Positions 8,043-16,158 of a stretch of 64,000 bases of DNA are shown in pieces. Both the position numbers and the translations under genes were made by a program. Position 1 is the stretch's first letter; each line of letters opens with the position of its first letter. The notes beneath the pieces were generated by a model. That model was not told the origin of the DNA and ran no database searches. It was given only the letters and a program-made list of their open reading frames with translations. This stretch comes from Fen-999 sp044220545 (GTDB lineage Bacteria; Pseudomonadota; Gammaproteobacteria; Burkholderiales; Rhodocyclaceae), in contig JBGAQX010000039.1 of assembly GCA_044220545.1 (NCBI GenBank), positions 6,126 through 70,125 of the forward strand. The letters run 5' to 3'.

Positions 8043-10463
8043 ATGAACAAACTTATTGCCGTTGACCGCTTCCATCTGCTGCCGTTGCTCCTTGCGGCAG
8101 CCGCCTTGACTGGCTGCGCCGGATTGCCCGACGACAAGTCCGTTGAAGCCGCCGCGCCGGAAGCAACGAAATCCATCGGGGCGTCACCCGTGTCGGCGGT
8201 CGCCACCCCGCCCGGAAAGCCGGCCGTCATCGGCGGCGGCACCCCGCCGGACGCCCAGGGTGACAAAGGCGCCAAGAAGCCGGAAAGCGCCCGGATCTAC
8301 AAGGGCACCGGAGTGCTGGTCAATGCCAGCCAACCCGTCAAGCCATCGGCCGGCGGCTCGGTCTCGCTCAACTTCGAAGCGGCCGACATCCGGGATATCG
8401 CCAAGACGGTGCTATCGGAGATTCTCAAGGAAAGCTACATCGTCGATCCCAAGGTGGGCGGAACCATCAGCTTCCGCACCACCAGCCCGCTGCCGAACGA
8501 TGCCCTGCTGCCAACCCTGGAAACGATCCTGCGCATGAACGGCGTGGTCATGATCAAGGAAAACGGCATCTTCAAGATCATGCCAGCCGGAGCGGCCAAG
8601 GGTTCCCTTTCACCCCGCATGGGCGGTACGCTGGCCGGCTATTCGACACAAGTGGTGCCTTTGAAATTTGTCGGCGCGGCGGAAATGACCAAGCTGCTCG
8701 AGCCGTTCTCGCCCGACCCGACAGCGGTCAAGGCTGACGAGATGCGCAATCTGCTGATCCTGTCCGGCACCCAGAACGAGATTCAGCACATGCTCGACAC
8801 CATCGCCCTGTTCGACGTGGACTGGTTGAGCGGCATGTCGATCGGCCTGTTCACCTTGCAGAGCACCGACGTCAAGGCGATCAGCGCCGAGGTCGGCAAG
8901 ATTTTCGGCGATAAGACACTCAATCCGCTGGCGGGCGTGGTGCGCATCATTCCCATCGAGCGGCTCAACGGTTTCGTCATCATCACGCCGCAACCACAGT
9001 ACCTGGAACAGGCGAAGATCTGGCTCGAACGGCTGGACAAGGCCGGCGGCACGAGTGGATCACGGCTCTACGTCTATCACGTCCAGAACGGCAAAGCGGA
9101 GTATCTGGCCGACCTGCTGAACCAGACCTTTGCCGCCAAGGGCCAGGCGGCGACACCCCGCACGCCCAGCGCCACCGTGGCTCCGGGGCTGACGTCCACC
9201 GAGATCAGGTCGCCCACCTCCAGTTTTGGCTCGACCGCGACCACACCTCGCCCGACGGTCTCGACGCCCGCGGTGGGCGCCACCCTGTCGATCACCGACG
9301 AGAGCGGCTCGGCTTCGGAGGTGCGCGTGGTTGCCGACAAGGAAAACAATGCCTTGTTGATCCTGGCCAACGCCGCCGGTTACGACAAGATCGAGTCGGC
9401 GCTGAAGAAGCTGGATTCAGCGCCGCGCCAGGTCCTGATCGAGGTCATGGTCGCGGAAGTGACCCTGACCGACGACCTCTCCTACGGCATCGAGTGGGCA
9501 TTCACCAGCGGCAGCCGCAAGTCCGGACAACTCGACCTGGGCGCCGCCGGCCTCAACAAACTCGTGCCCGGCTTCTCGTATGCGCTGACCAACGTCGCCG
9601 GCGATGCCATCAAGGCCGTGCTCAACACCCTGGCCACCGACAACAAGCTCAACATCCTGTCGTCGCCGCACATCATGGTGGCCGACAACCAGACCGCCAA
9701 GATCCAGGTCGGCGACAGCGTGCCGACGCAAACCAGTGCCACAACCGCATTGGCGAACGTTACCACCGGCACGGTGACGAGCACCGTCCAATACCTGGAC
9801 ACGGGCGTGATGCTGTCGGTCACGCCCCACATCAACGCGGGCGGGCTGGTCAATCTCGACATCACCCAGGAAGTCAGCACCGCGACCAAGACAACGTCGT
9901 CGAGTCTGGACTCGCCGACCATCAGCAAGCGCTCAGCCAAGACCATTGTCACCGTCCAGTCGGGCGAAACGATGGTCATGGGCGGACTGATATCGGAAAA
10001 GAACAGCAATGGCAGCACCGGCGTGCCGTTCTTGTCGCAGATCCCCATCCTCGGTGCGGCGTTCGGCAATCAATCGCGCAGCAGCACCAAGACCGAGCTG
10101 ATCCTGCTGATCACGCCGCGCGTCGCCAACACAATGGGACAGGGCAAGCAGATTTCCGACGAGCTGCGCCGCAAGATGGGTGAAACCAGGGAACTGATCG
10201 ACTGCGGCACCAGCAACCTGTTCGGCTACACCTCGCGCGGTGGCCCGTGGTGCCTGCAGGCCCGGCGCTTCGACGGTCGCGTCGACAAGATGATGGAAGT
10301 CGACGAGAAGGGCGAGCCGATCTACCTCAAGGAAGAGCGCAAGCGGGCCCAGGAAGATCTGGAGCGGGCCCAGGAGGCTCTACGGGCACTGGACGTACCG
10401 CGAAGCGCGCCACCGGCGCAACCGACGAAACCGACGATTTCGCCGGTTCAGCAGCCGAAGTAA
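8043..10463 (+). CDS. gspD: Type II secretion outer-membrane secretin GspD
   Basis: Outer-membrane channel of the type II secretion system, 806 residues. The signal peptide ends in a lipobox LTGC (lipid attachment at Cys25), so it can reach the outer membrane without a separate pilotin. The N0 domain starts near SLNFEAADIRDIAKTVL, followed by N1-N3 domains and a Ser/Thr/Pro-rich linker inside N3. The C-terminal secretin domain carries VPFLSQIPILGAAFG and ELILLITPRV. A ~100-residue tail (after about 700) is charged and ends in a Pro-rich stretch. Its end overlaps the convergent epimerase gene by 16 bp. Confidence 0.96.
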   Translation: MNKLIAVDRFHLLPLLLAAAALTGCAGLPDDKSVEAAAPEATKSIGASPVSAVATPPGKPAVIGGGTPPDAQGDKGAKKPESARIYKGTGVLVNASQPVKPSAGGSVSLNFEAADIRDIAKTVLSEILKESYIVDPKVGGTISFRTTSPLPNDALLPTLETILRMNGVVMIKENGIFKIMPAGAAKGSLSPRMGGTLAGYSTQVVPLKFVGAAEMTKLLEPFSPDPTAVKADEMRNLLILSGTQNEIQHMLDTIALFDVDWLSGMSIGLFTLQSTDVKAISAEVGKIFGDKTLNPLAGVVRIIPIERLNGFVIITPQPQYLEQAKIWLERLDKAGGTSGSRLYVYHVQNGKAEYLADLLNQTFAAKGQAATPRTPSATVAPGLTSTEIRSPTSSFGSTATTPRPTVSTPAVGATLSITDESGSASEVRVVADKENNALLILANAAGYDKIESALKKLDSAPRQVLIEVMVAEVTLTDDLSYGIEWAFTSGSRKSGQLDLGAAGLNKLVPGFSYALTNVAGDAIKAVLNTLATDNKLNILSSPHIMVADNQTAKIQVGDSVPTQTSATTALANVTTGTVTSTVQYLDTGVMLSVTPHINAGGLVNLDITQEVSTATKTTSSSLDSPTISKRSAKTIVTVQSGETMVMGGLISEKNSNGSTGVPFLSQIPILGAAFGNQSRSSTKTELILLITPRVANTMGQGKQISDELRRKMGETRELIDCGTSNLFGYTSRGGPWCLQARRFDGRVDKMMEVDEKGEPIYLKEERKRAQEDLERAQEALRALDVPRSAPPAQPTKPTISPVQQPK

Positions 10464-11413
10464 TCGCGATACCAGGCGACAAAACGGCCGATGCCATCGG
10501 CGAGCGGCGTGGCCGGCACGAAGCCGACCGCCGCCTGGAGCCGGGTGGTGTCGGCGTAGGTCAGGGGCACGTCGCCGTCCTGCATGGGCAGGAAATTGCG
10601 CGCGGTTTTCTTGCCCAGGGCGGCTTCGAGAATGTCGATGAATTCCATCAGTTCGACGGGCTGGTGGTTGCCGATGTTGTAGACGGTATGCGGCGGCTGG
10701 CCGGTCGCCGGCTGGTCCAGCACCCGGATCACGCCTTCGGCGATGTCGTCGATGTAAGTGAAGTCCCGCCGCATCTTGCCGTGGTTGAAGACGTCGATGG
10801 GCCGACCGGCAAGGATCGCCTGCGTAAAGCTGAAATAGGCCATGTCGGGCCGACCCCAGGGCCCATAGACCGTGAAGAAGCGCAGGCCGGTGCTCGGTAT
10901 GCCGTAAAGATGGCTGTAGCTGTAGGCCATCAGCTCGTTGGCCTTCTTGGTGGCGGCGTAGAGGCTGACCGGATGATCGACGTTGTCGTCCTCGGCGAAC
11001 GGTACCTTGGTATTGCCGCCATAGACGCTTGAACTGGAGGCATAGACTAGGTGCTTGACGCCGTTGTGGCGACAGCCTTCCAGGACATTGACGAAGCCGA
11101 GCAGGTTGCTGTCGGCGTAGGCCAGCGGATTCTTCAGCGAGTAGCGCACGCCGGCCTGGGCGGCGAGGTTGATGACGGCATCGGGCCGCTCCTTCTCGAA
11201 CAGGGCGGCCATGCCGGCGCGGTCGGCGATGTCGAGGCGGATGTCGCGAAAGCCCGGATGCGGGCGCAGTCGCGCCAGTCGGGCCTCCTTGAGCGAGACA
11301 TCGTAGTAGTCGTTGAGGTTGTCGATGCCGACCACCTGGTCGCCCCGCGCCAATAGACGCTCCGCGACGTACATGCCGATGAAGCCCGCACAGCCGGTAA
11401 TCAGTACCTTCAT
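10448..11413 (-). CDS. UDP-glucuronate 4-epimerase family NAD-dependent epimerase
   Basis: A 321-residue extended short-chain dehydrogenase/epimerase. It has the Rossmann motif GCAGFIG near the N-terminus, the catalytic SSSSVYGG and YAATKKANE (Tyr-x3-Lys), and the downstream FFTVYGPWGRPDMA block typical of UDP-glucuronate 4-epimerases. The product would be UDP-galacturonate for LPS core or capsule. It overlaps the next gene (family 2 glycosyltransferase) by 4 bp, so both belong to one surface-polysaccharide operon. A related UDP-glucose 4-epimerase cannot be excluded from sequence alone, but the NDYYD block after the Rossmann fold favours the glucuronate type. Confidence 0.85.
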   Translation of the reverse strand: MKVLITGCAGFIGMYVAERLLARGDQVVGIDNLNDYYDVSLKEARLARLRPHPGFRDIRLDIADRAGMAALFEKERPDAVINLAAQAGVRYSLKNPLAYADSNLLGFVNVLEGCRHNGVKHLVYASSSSVYGGNTKVPFAEDDNVDHPVSLYAATKKANELMAYSYSHLYGIPSTGLRFFTVYGPWGRPDMAYFSFTQAILAGRPIDVFNHGKMRRDFTYIDDIAEGVIRVLDQPATGQPPHTVYNIGNHQPVELMEFIDILEAALGKKTARNFLPMQDGDVPLTYADTTRLQAAVGFVPATPLADGIGRFVAWYRDYFGC

Positions 11414-12171
11414 GGTCGCTCCGCAAGAATGGCGCGCATTTTCTCATACTTCATATAGCTGTTCCGGCAGCCGATCAGGATGTGCATCAGCCCCGGCCAG
11501 CCGTCCAGGAAGCCCAGCCGAACGAAGTAGAACTTGACGAAGCGGATCACCGGCGAGAGCAGCAGATGGGCGACGGTGGCCCGCTTGCCGCGCGCCAGGG
11601 CCGCCTCGGCGGCCAGCGTCGTATAGCGGTCCTGCTTGGCGAGATAAGTCTCGACCGTCTCCGCGGAGTCGTGCAGCAGATCACCGGCGAGGTCACCGAC
11701 GGTGGCGTCGGTGAGCACTTTTTCGTGCACCACGTCGTCGGACCACCGGGCATGGCGACGATCGAACAGGCGCAGGCTCCAGTCCGGATAGCCCTCGCCG
11801 TGGCGCAGGTAGCGGCCCATGAAGCGGTTGCAGCGGGGAAAGCGATAAGCGTGGTGGACCGGCGCCGCGAGCGTCGCCTCGATGCTGGCGCGCAGCTCGT
11901 CGCCAACGCGCTCGTCCGCATCGACGCAGAGCACCCAGTCATGGCTGGCCCGCTCGACGGCGGACTGCTTCTGCGGACCGAAGCCCAGCCAGTCCTGGTG
12001 AAGAACACGCGCACCGCGGGCCTGGGCGATCGCCACCGTGTCGTCGTCGCTGCCCGAATCGACCACGACAACCTCGTCGCAAAAGGCCAGCGATGCCAGA
12101 CAGGCGGGTAGTTGCGCTGCCGCATTGCGGGTGATGAGTACGGCGGAGAGGGGGGAACGGGCCGGGGGCAT
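11410..12171 (-). CDS. Family 2 glycosyltransferase (WaaE/KdtX-like, LPS core)
   Basis: A 253-residue GT-A fold glycosyltransferase. N-terminal LSAVLITRNAAAQLPACL, then VVVVDSGSDDDT (nucleotide binding) and WVLCVDADERV (DxD metal site). The central RFPRCNRFMGRYLRHGEGYPDW segment and the C-terminal RLGFLDGWPGL are typical of the LPS core beta-1,4-glucosyltransferase (WaaE) subgroup. The ATG at 12171 lies 44 bp from the divergent waaC start. Activity towards heptose is inferred from the subgroup and the neighbours waaC and waaA. Confidence 0.85.
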   Translation of the reverse strand: MPPARSPLSAVLITRNAAAQLPACLASLAFCDEVVVVDSGSDDDTVAIAQARGARVLHQDWLGFGPQKQSAVERASHDWVLCVDADERVGDELRASIEATLAAPVHHAYRFPRCNRFMGRYLRHGEGYPDWSLRLFDRRHARWSDDVVHEKVLTDATVGDLAGDLLHDSAETVETYLAKQDRYTTLAAEAALARGKRATVAHLLLSPVIRFVKFYFVRLGFLDGWPGLMHILIGCRNSYMKYEKMRAILAERP

Positions 12172-12174
12172 CGC

Positions 12175-12180
12175 TATAAT
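12175..12180 (+). promoter_or_regulatory. Sigma-70 -10 box for waaC
   Basis: A perfect TATAAT lies 34 bp upstream of the waaC GTG, in the 43 bp gap between two divergent LPS genes. No convincing -35 hexamer is present at 16-18 bp spacing (GGGGAA is there), so activation or an upstream element may be needed. The box also argues against start codons of waaC further upstream. Confidence 0.55.
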
Positions 12181-12214
12181 CGGGCTGTTCTTTCGATTCT
12201 ACCGGTACGCGCTC

Positions 12215-13180
12215 GTGCGCATTCTCCTCGTCAAGACTTCCTCGCTCGGCGACGTCGTCCATAACCTGCCGGTGGTCAGCGACCTTGCCGGTCATTTCCC
12301 GGACGTCGAAATCGACTGGGTCGTCGAGGAGTCGTTCGCGGAAATTCCTCGGCTGCATCCGGCCGTGCGGAACGTGATTCCCGTGGCCGTGCGGCGCTGG
12401 CGCAAGTCCCCGTTTTTCCCGGCCACTTGGCGCGAGATGATCGCCTTCCGGCAACGCTTGCGCGCTGACCGTTACGACGCGGTCCTCGACAGCCAAGGCC
12501 TGCTGAAGAGCGGCCTGATCGCCGCCCAGGCGATCGGCAGGCGCATCGGCTACGATCGCGCCAGCGCCCGCGAGCCCATTGCCGCACGCTGCTACAACCA
12601 AACCGTGGCGGTGGCCCGGACGATGCACGCCGTCGAGCGCAATCGCCTGCTGGCGGCCCGCGCTTTCGGCTACGAAGTGGCTTCACCACCCGACTACGGC
12701 ATTGGCGCGCCGCCGCTGACGGCCAACTGGTTGCCGGCCGGCGACTACGCGGTGCTGCTCACCGCCACCAGTCGCGCCGACAAGGAATGGCGGCACGACG
12801 ACTGGCTGGCACTCGGCATGGCGCTGATCGCCACCGGCCTGCGCTGCGTGCTGCCCAGCGGCAACGCCGCCGAACGCGGCCGCGCCGCCGGCCTGGCCAA
12901 CTCATTGGGCCGGGCCATCGCCGCCCCGGCCATGAACCTCGCCGAACTGGCCGGGCTGCTGGCAGGCGCCGCGCTGGTCGTCGGCGTGGATACCGGCCTG
13001 GTGCATCTTGCCGCGGCGCTGAAAAGGCCGACGCTGGCGCTCTACTGCGCCTCCGATCCCGAACTGACCGGCGTTCTGGCCGGAGCCGGCGCGACGCGCG
13101 GCGCCCTCAATCTTGGCCATCGTGGCGCCGCGCCGACGGCCGGCGAAGCTATCCACGGCGCCCTGAGACTGCTCGACTGA
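12215..13180 (+). CDS. waaC: LPS heptosyltransferase I (WaaC)
   Basis: GT9-family enzyme that adds the first L-glycero-D-manno-heptose to Kdo2-lipid A. From the GTG at 12215 it has 321 residues and begins VRILLVKTSSLGDVVHNLPV, the classic WaaC N-terminus with the sugar-acceptor loop. The C-terminal half has LLTATSRADKEW and VVGVDTGLVHLAAAL, which form the ADP-heptose site. Longer in-frame starts are excluded because they would lie upstream of the TATAAT box. It is followed after 6 bp by waaA. Confidence 0.92.
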   Translation: MRILLVKTSSLGDVVHNLPVVSDLAGHFPDVEIDWVVEESFAEIPRLHPAVRNVIPVAVRRWRKSPFFPATWREMIAFRQRLRADRYDAVLDSQGLLKSGLIAAQAIGRRIGYDRASAREPIAARCYNQTVAVARTMHAVERNRLLAARAFGYEVASPPDYGIGAPPLTANWLPAGDYAVLLTATSRADKEWRHDDWLALGMALIATGLRCVLPSGNAAERGRAAGLANSLGRAIAAPAMNLAELAGLLAGAALVVGVDTGLVHLAAALKRPTLALYCASDPELTGVLAGAGATRGALNLGHRGAAPTAGEAIHGALRLLD

Positions 13181-13186
13181 TCGCCG

Positions 13187-14446
13187 GTGGCGCGCTTCCT
13201 GTACACCCTCGTCGTACTCGCCCTGCTGCCCTGGGCGCTGCTACATCTGCTCTGGCGCGGTCGCCGTCAGCCCGAATACCTCGAGCATTGGGGCGAACGC
13301 CTCGGCCATTTCGCGGCAGGCGCCGACGGAAATGTCATCTGGATTCACGCCGTCTCGGTCGGCGAGACCCGCGCAGCCCAGCCCCTGATCGCCGCGTTGC
13401 GGGCCCGCTACCCAAGCCATCGCTTGGTCATCAGCCACATGACACCCACCGGGCGGGCAACGTCCGCCGCCCTGTTCGGCGACACGGTCGAGCGCATCTA
13501 CCTCCCCTACGACACGCCAGGCGGCGTAGCTCGCTTTCTCGACCGCTACCGGCCGGCGCTCGGCATGATCATGGAAACGGAGCTATGGCCAAATCTGGTC
13601 GCCGCCTGCCGGCGGCGCCAGGTGCCGCTGCTGCTGGTCAATGCCCGGCTGTCCGAGCGATCGGCGCGGCGCTACGCCCGCTGGCCGACGCTGACGCGAC
13701 AAGCGCTGAACAATCTGGCCGCCATCGCCGCGCAAGGGGAAGACGACGCGCGGCGCCTGCGCGCGCTGGGTGCCAATGATGTTGCCGTGCTCGGCAATCT
13801 GAAATTCGACATCGAGCCACCGATGGCGCAACTGGCGCTCGGCCGCGAACTGCGCGCCGCCATCGGCGAACGACCCATGTTGCTGTGCGCGAGCACCCGC
13901 GAGGGAGAGGAAGCGCTGATTCTCGATGCCTGGCGGCGGCTGGGTGGCACAGATATCTTGTTGGCACTGGTACCGCGTCACCCGCAACGCTTCGATGAAG
14001 TGGCGGCCCTGGTTGCCAGCCGCGGCCTGACGCTCCGCCGGCGCTCGGCCAGCGTCATTCCGACCCCGGAAACGGCGGTGTGGCTGGGCGACAGCATGGG
14101 CGAACTGTTCGCATGGTATGCGGCGGCGGATGTGGCGTTCGTCGGCGGCAGCCTGCTCGACTACGGCAGCCAGAACCTTATCGAAGCCTGTGCGGTGGGT
14201 ACGCCAGTGCTGATCGGCCCTTCGACCTACAACTTCGCCGATGCCTCGCGGGAGGCCGTCGGCGCGCAAGCCGCCGTATCGGTGGCCGGCGCCGAGGCGA
14301 TGGTCGGAACAGCGCGGGATCTGATTGGCGATGCGGCGCGCCGCGCCGCCATGGCCGAAGCCGGCCGCGCCTTCGCCGCCCGCCATCGCGGTGCGACGGC
14401 GCGGACGATGACGCTGATCGGACGATTTATTCCAGAATCGCGTTGA
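13187..14446 (+). CDS. waaA: 3-deoxy-D-manno-octulosonic acid transferase (WaaA/KdtA)
   Basis: Membrane-bound GT30 enzyme that transfers Kdo from CMP-Kdo to lipid IVA. It is 419 residues from a GTG, with an N-terminal hydrophobic anchor (LVVLALLPWALLHLLW). The conserved IWIHAVSVGETRAAQPLI contains the catalytic Glu. Further motifs are PYDTPGGVARFLDRY, METELWPNL and NARLSERSARRY. The C-terminal FVGGSLLDYGSQNLIEACAVGTPVLIG is split here only for length and forms the nucleotide site. The last 20 bp overlap the convergent TolC-like gene. Confidence 0.95.
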   Translation: MARFLYTLVVLALLPWALLHLLWRGRRQPEYLEHWGERLGHFAAGADGNVIWIHAVSVGETRAAQPLIAALRARYPSHRLVISHMTPTGRATSAALFGDTVERIYLPYDTPGGVARFLDRYRPALGMIMETELWPNLVAACRRRQVPLLLVNARLSERSARRYARWPTLTRQALNNLAAIAAQGEDDARRLRALGANDVAVLGNLKFDIEPPMAQLALGRELRAAIGERPMLLCASTREGEEALILDAWRRLGGTDILLALVPRHPQRFDEVAALVASRGLTLRRRSASVIPTPETAVWLGDSMGELFAWYAAADVAFVGGSLLDYGSQNLIEACAVGTPVLIGPSTYNFADASREAVGAQAAVSVAGAEAMVGTARDLIGDAARRAAMAEAGRAFAARHRGATARTMTLIGRFIPESR

Positions 14447-15749
14447 TCGCCGCCAGATCGTCCTCGGTCAGATTGCCGGCGGCCGATTTGAGCTTGAGCT
14501 GCGCCACCAGGGTATCGAGGCGGGCCTTCATCAGTTTCTGACGCGTGTCGAAGAGCTGGCTCTGGGCATTGAGAACATCGATGTTGATGCGCACACCGAC
14601 GTCGTAGCCGAGCTTGTTGGATTCCAGGGCCGACTGCGAAGACGCCAGCGCCGCCTCGTAGGCCCGAACCTGCGACAGGCCGGAAGTCACCCCCAGATAG
14701 GCTTGGCGCGCCCCGAGCGCCGCCTGCCGGCGGGCATTGTCGAGATCGGCGAGCGCCTTGTCGCGCAACGCAACCGACTCGCGGTCCTTCGATGCCACCG
14801 CGCCACCGGCGAAGATGGGCACCGCGAGCTGCAGGCCGATGGCGGCACTCCTGCTGTCGACGCCGGCCGCCGTCTGCGAGCTGTACCCCGAGCCGCTCTT
14901 GCCGTAGCTGGCGACCAGATCGAGGGTCGGGTAATGCCCGCCACGCTGCTTGCTTACCTCCTGACCAGCGATCTCCAGCGCACCCTGAGCCTGGGCCACC
15001 GTCAGGTTGCCGGCTTCCGCCGTCTCCGCCCATTTGGCGATATCGTCCGGCTGCGGCCGACCGATGAGCACGCCGGACTTCAGCGTCTTCAGGCTATCCG
15101 CCTCCTTGCCCATGACCACGCGCAAGGCCTCGCGCTTGACGGTCAGATCGTTCTGCGCGGCCAGCTCGGTCGCCACGGCCAGGTCATAGCGAGCCTGCGC
15201 CTCATGGGTATCGGTGATGGTCGATGTGCCGACTTCGAAGTTGCGCTTGGCCGACTCCAGTTGCTCGGTGATGGCGGCCTTCTGGGCAGCGGCGGTGGCA
15301 ACCGCTTCCTGGGCCAGCAGCACGTCGAAATAGGCCTGCGCCACGCGCACCATCAAGTCCTGCCGCGCTGCGGCGAACTGGGCTTCGGCGACGGCGACGG
15401 ACAACTCACCCTGCTTGTAGGCCGCCCAGTTCTGCCAGCGGAACAGGGGCTGGGTCAGGCTGGCGGTCCAGCCATTGCTGTTGTACTCGGCCGAGCGCGT
15501 CACCGGGGTGCTGGTGCGGCTGGTCGATTCCGTGTCGTTCCAGGTGGTACTGGCCGACAGGCCGATGCTCGGCAGCAGCCCCGAGCGGCCTTGTGGCAGC
15601 TTTTCCCGGCCGGCTTCAAGGCTGGCCCGGGCGGCGGCGTACGACGCGTCGTGGCCGACCGCGTCGCGGTACACCGAAAGCAGGTCCGCCGCGCCCGCCG
15701 AGGCGGCCAGCGCCATGCCCGATAGCAGGAGGGAAAGCGTCTTTTTCAT
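14427..15749 (-). CDS. TolC-family outer-membrane efflux protein
   Basis: Outer-membrane factor of a tripartite pump or type I secretion system, 440 residues. The ATG at 15749 has a GGAG site and a signal peptide (MKKTLSLLLSGMALAASAGA). The mature part begins ADLLSVYRDAVGHDASYAAAR, the standard TolC opening. It has two repeated coiled-coil/beta halves, with QPLFRWQNWAAYKQGEL in the first and YDVGVRINIDVLNAQSQLFDT near the end of the second. The same strand upstream holds a rhodanese gene and the RND permease, adaptor and TetR, so it likely serves that pump. Confidence 0.9.
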   Translation of the reverse strand: MKKTLSLLLSGMALAASAGAADLLSVYRDAVGHDASYAAARASLEAGREKLPQGRSGLLPSIGLSASTTWNDTESTSRTSTPVTRSAEYNSNGWTASLTQPLFRWQNWAAYKQGELSVAVAEAQFAAARQDLMVRVAQAYFDVLLAQEAVATAAAQKAAITEQLESAKRNFEVGTSTITDTHEAQARYDLAVATELAAQNDLTVKREALRVVMGKEADSLKTLKSGVLIGRPQPDDIAKWAETAEAGNLTVAQAQGALEIAGQEVSKQRGGHYPTLDLVASYGKSGSGYSSQTAAGVDSRSAAIGLQLAVPIFAGGAVASKDRESVALRDKALADLDNARRQAALGARQAYLGVTSGLSQVRAYEAALASSQSALESNKLGYDVGVRINIDVLNAQSQLFDTRQKLMKARLDTLVAQLKLKSAAGNLTEDDLAAINAILE

Positions 15750-15768
15750 TCGCGACTCCAAGGATGAT

Positions 15769-16092
15769 TCAATAAGTGGGCGTGGTCGGGTCGACATCCC
15801 GGGCCCAGGCGGCCATGCCACCGTAAAGGTTGAACAGTTTCGAGAAACCCTGCTGTTCCAGGAACATGCAGACCTGATAGCTGCGCGCACCGTGGTGGCA
15901 GATCACCACGGTTTCCACGTCGCGCTTGAGTTCCATATGGCGAGCGGGAATGGCGCGCATCGGTATCGGCTTGGCGCCGCCGATGCGGCAGACATCGAAT
16001 TCCCACGGTTCGCGCACGTCGATCAGCAAGGGCTTCTCCCGGGCGGGATCGTCCAGCCATTCCTTCAATTGGGCGGCAGTAAGTTGTTGCAT
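15769..16092 (-). CDS. Single-domain rhodanese-like protein
   Basis: A 107-residue cytosolic rhodanese domain with no signal peptide. The active loop is CHHGARS with catalytic Cys65. The N-terminal LIDVREPWEFDVCRI and C-terminal LYGGMAAWA are standard rhodanese markers. It resembles GlpE/PspE-like sulfurtransferases and could move persulfide sulfur or reduce arsenate. It starts 19 bp upstream of the TolC-like gene, so it is likely co-transcribed with it. Its substrate is unknown. Confidence 0.9.
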   Translation of the reverse strand: MQQLTAAQLKEWLDDPAREKPLLIDVREPWEFDVCRIGGAKPIPMRAIPARHMELKRDVETVVICHHGARSYQVCMFLEQQGFSKLFNLYGGMAAWARDVDPTTPTY

Positions 16093-16142
16093 AGGCGATA
16101 AATAGTGGTTTGCCCGTAGATCGAGGCGAGCCCGTCGGTTTC

Positions 16143-16158
16143 AATTGGAGCGCCAATT
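16143..16158. repeat. Inverted repeat between RND permease and rhodanese genes
   Basis: Arms AATTGG (16143-16148) and CCAATT (16153-16158) are a perfect 6 bp inverted repeat with a 4 bp loop, directly after the permease stop codon and about 50 bp before the rhodanese ATG. There is no T-run on the minus strand after it, so it is a weak terminator candidate and may be a regulatory site. Confidence 0.3.
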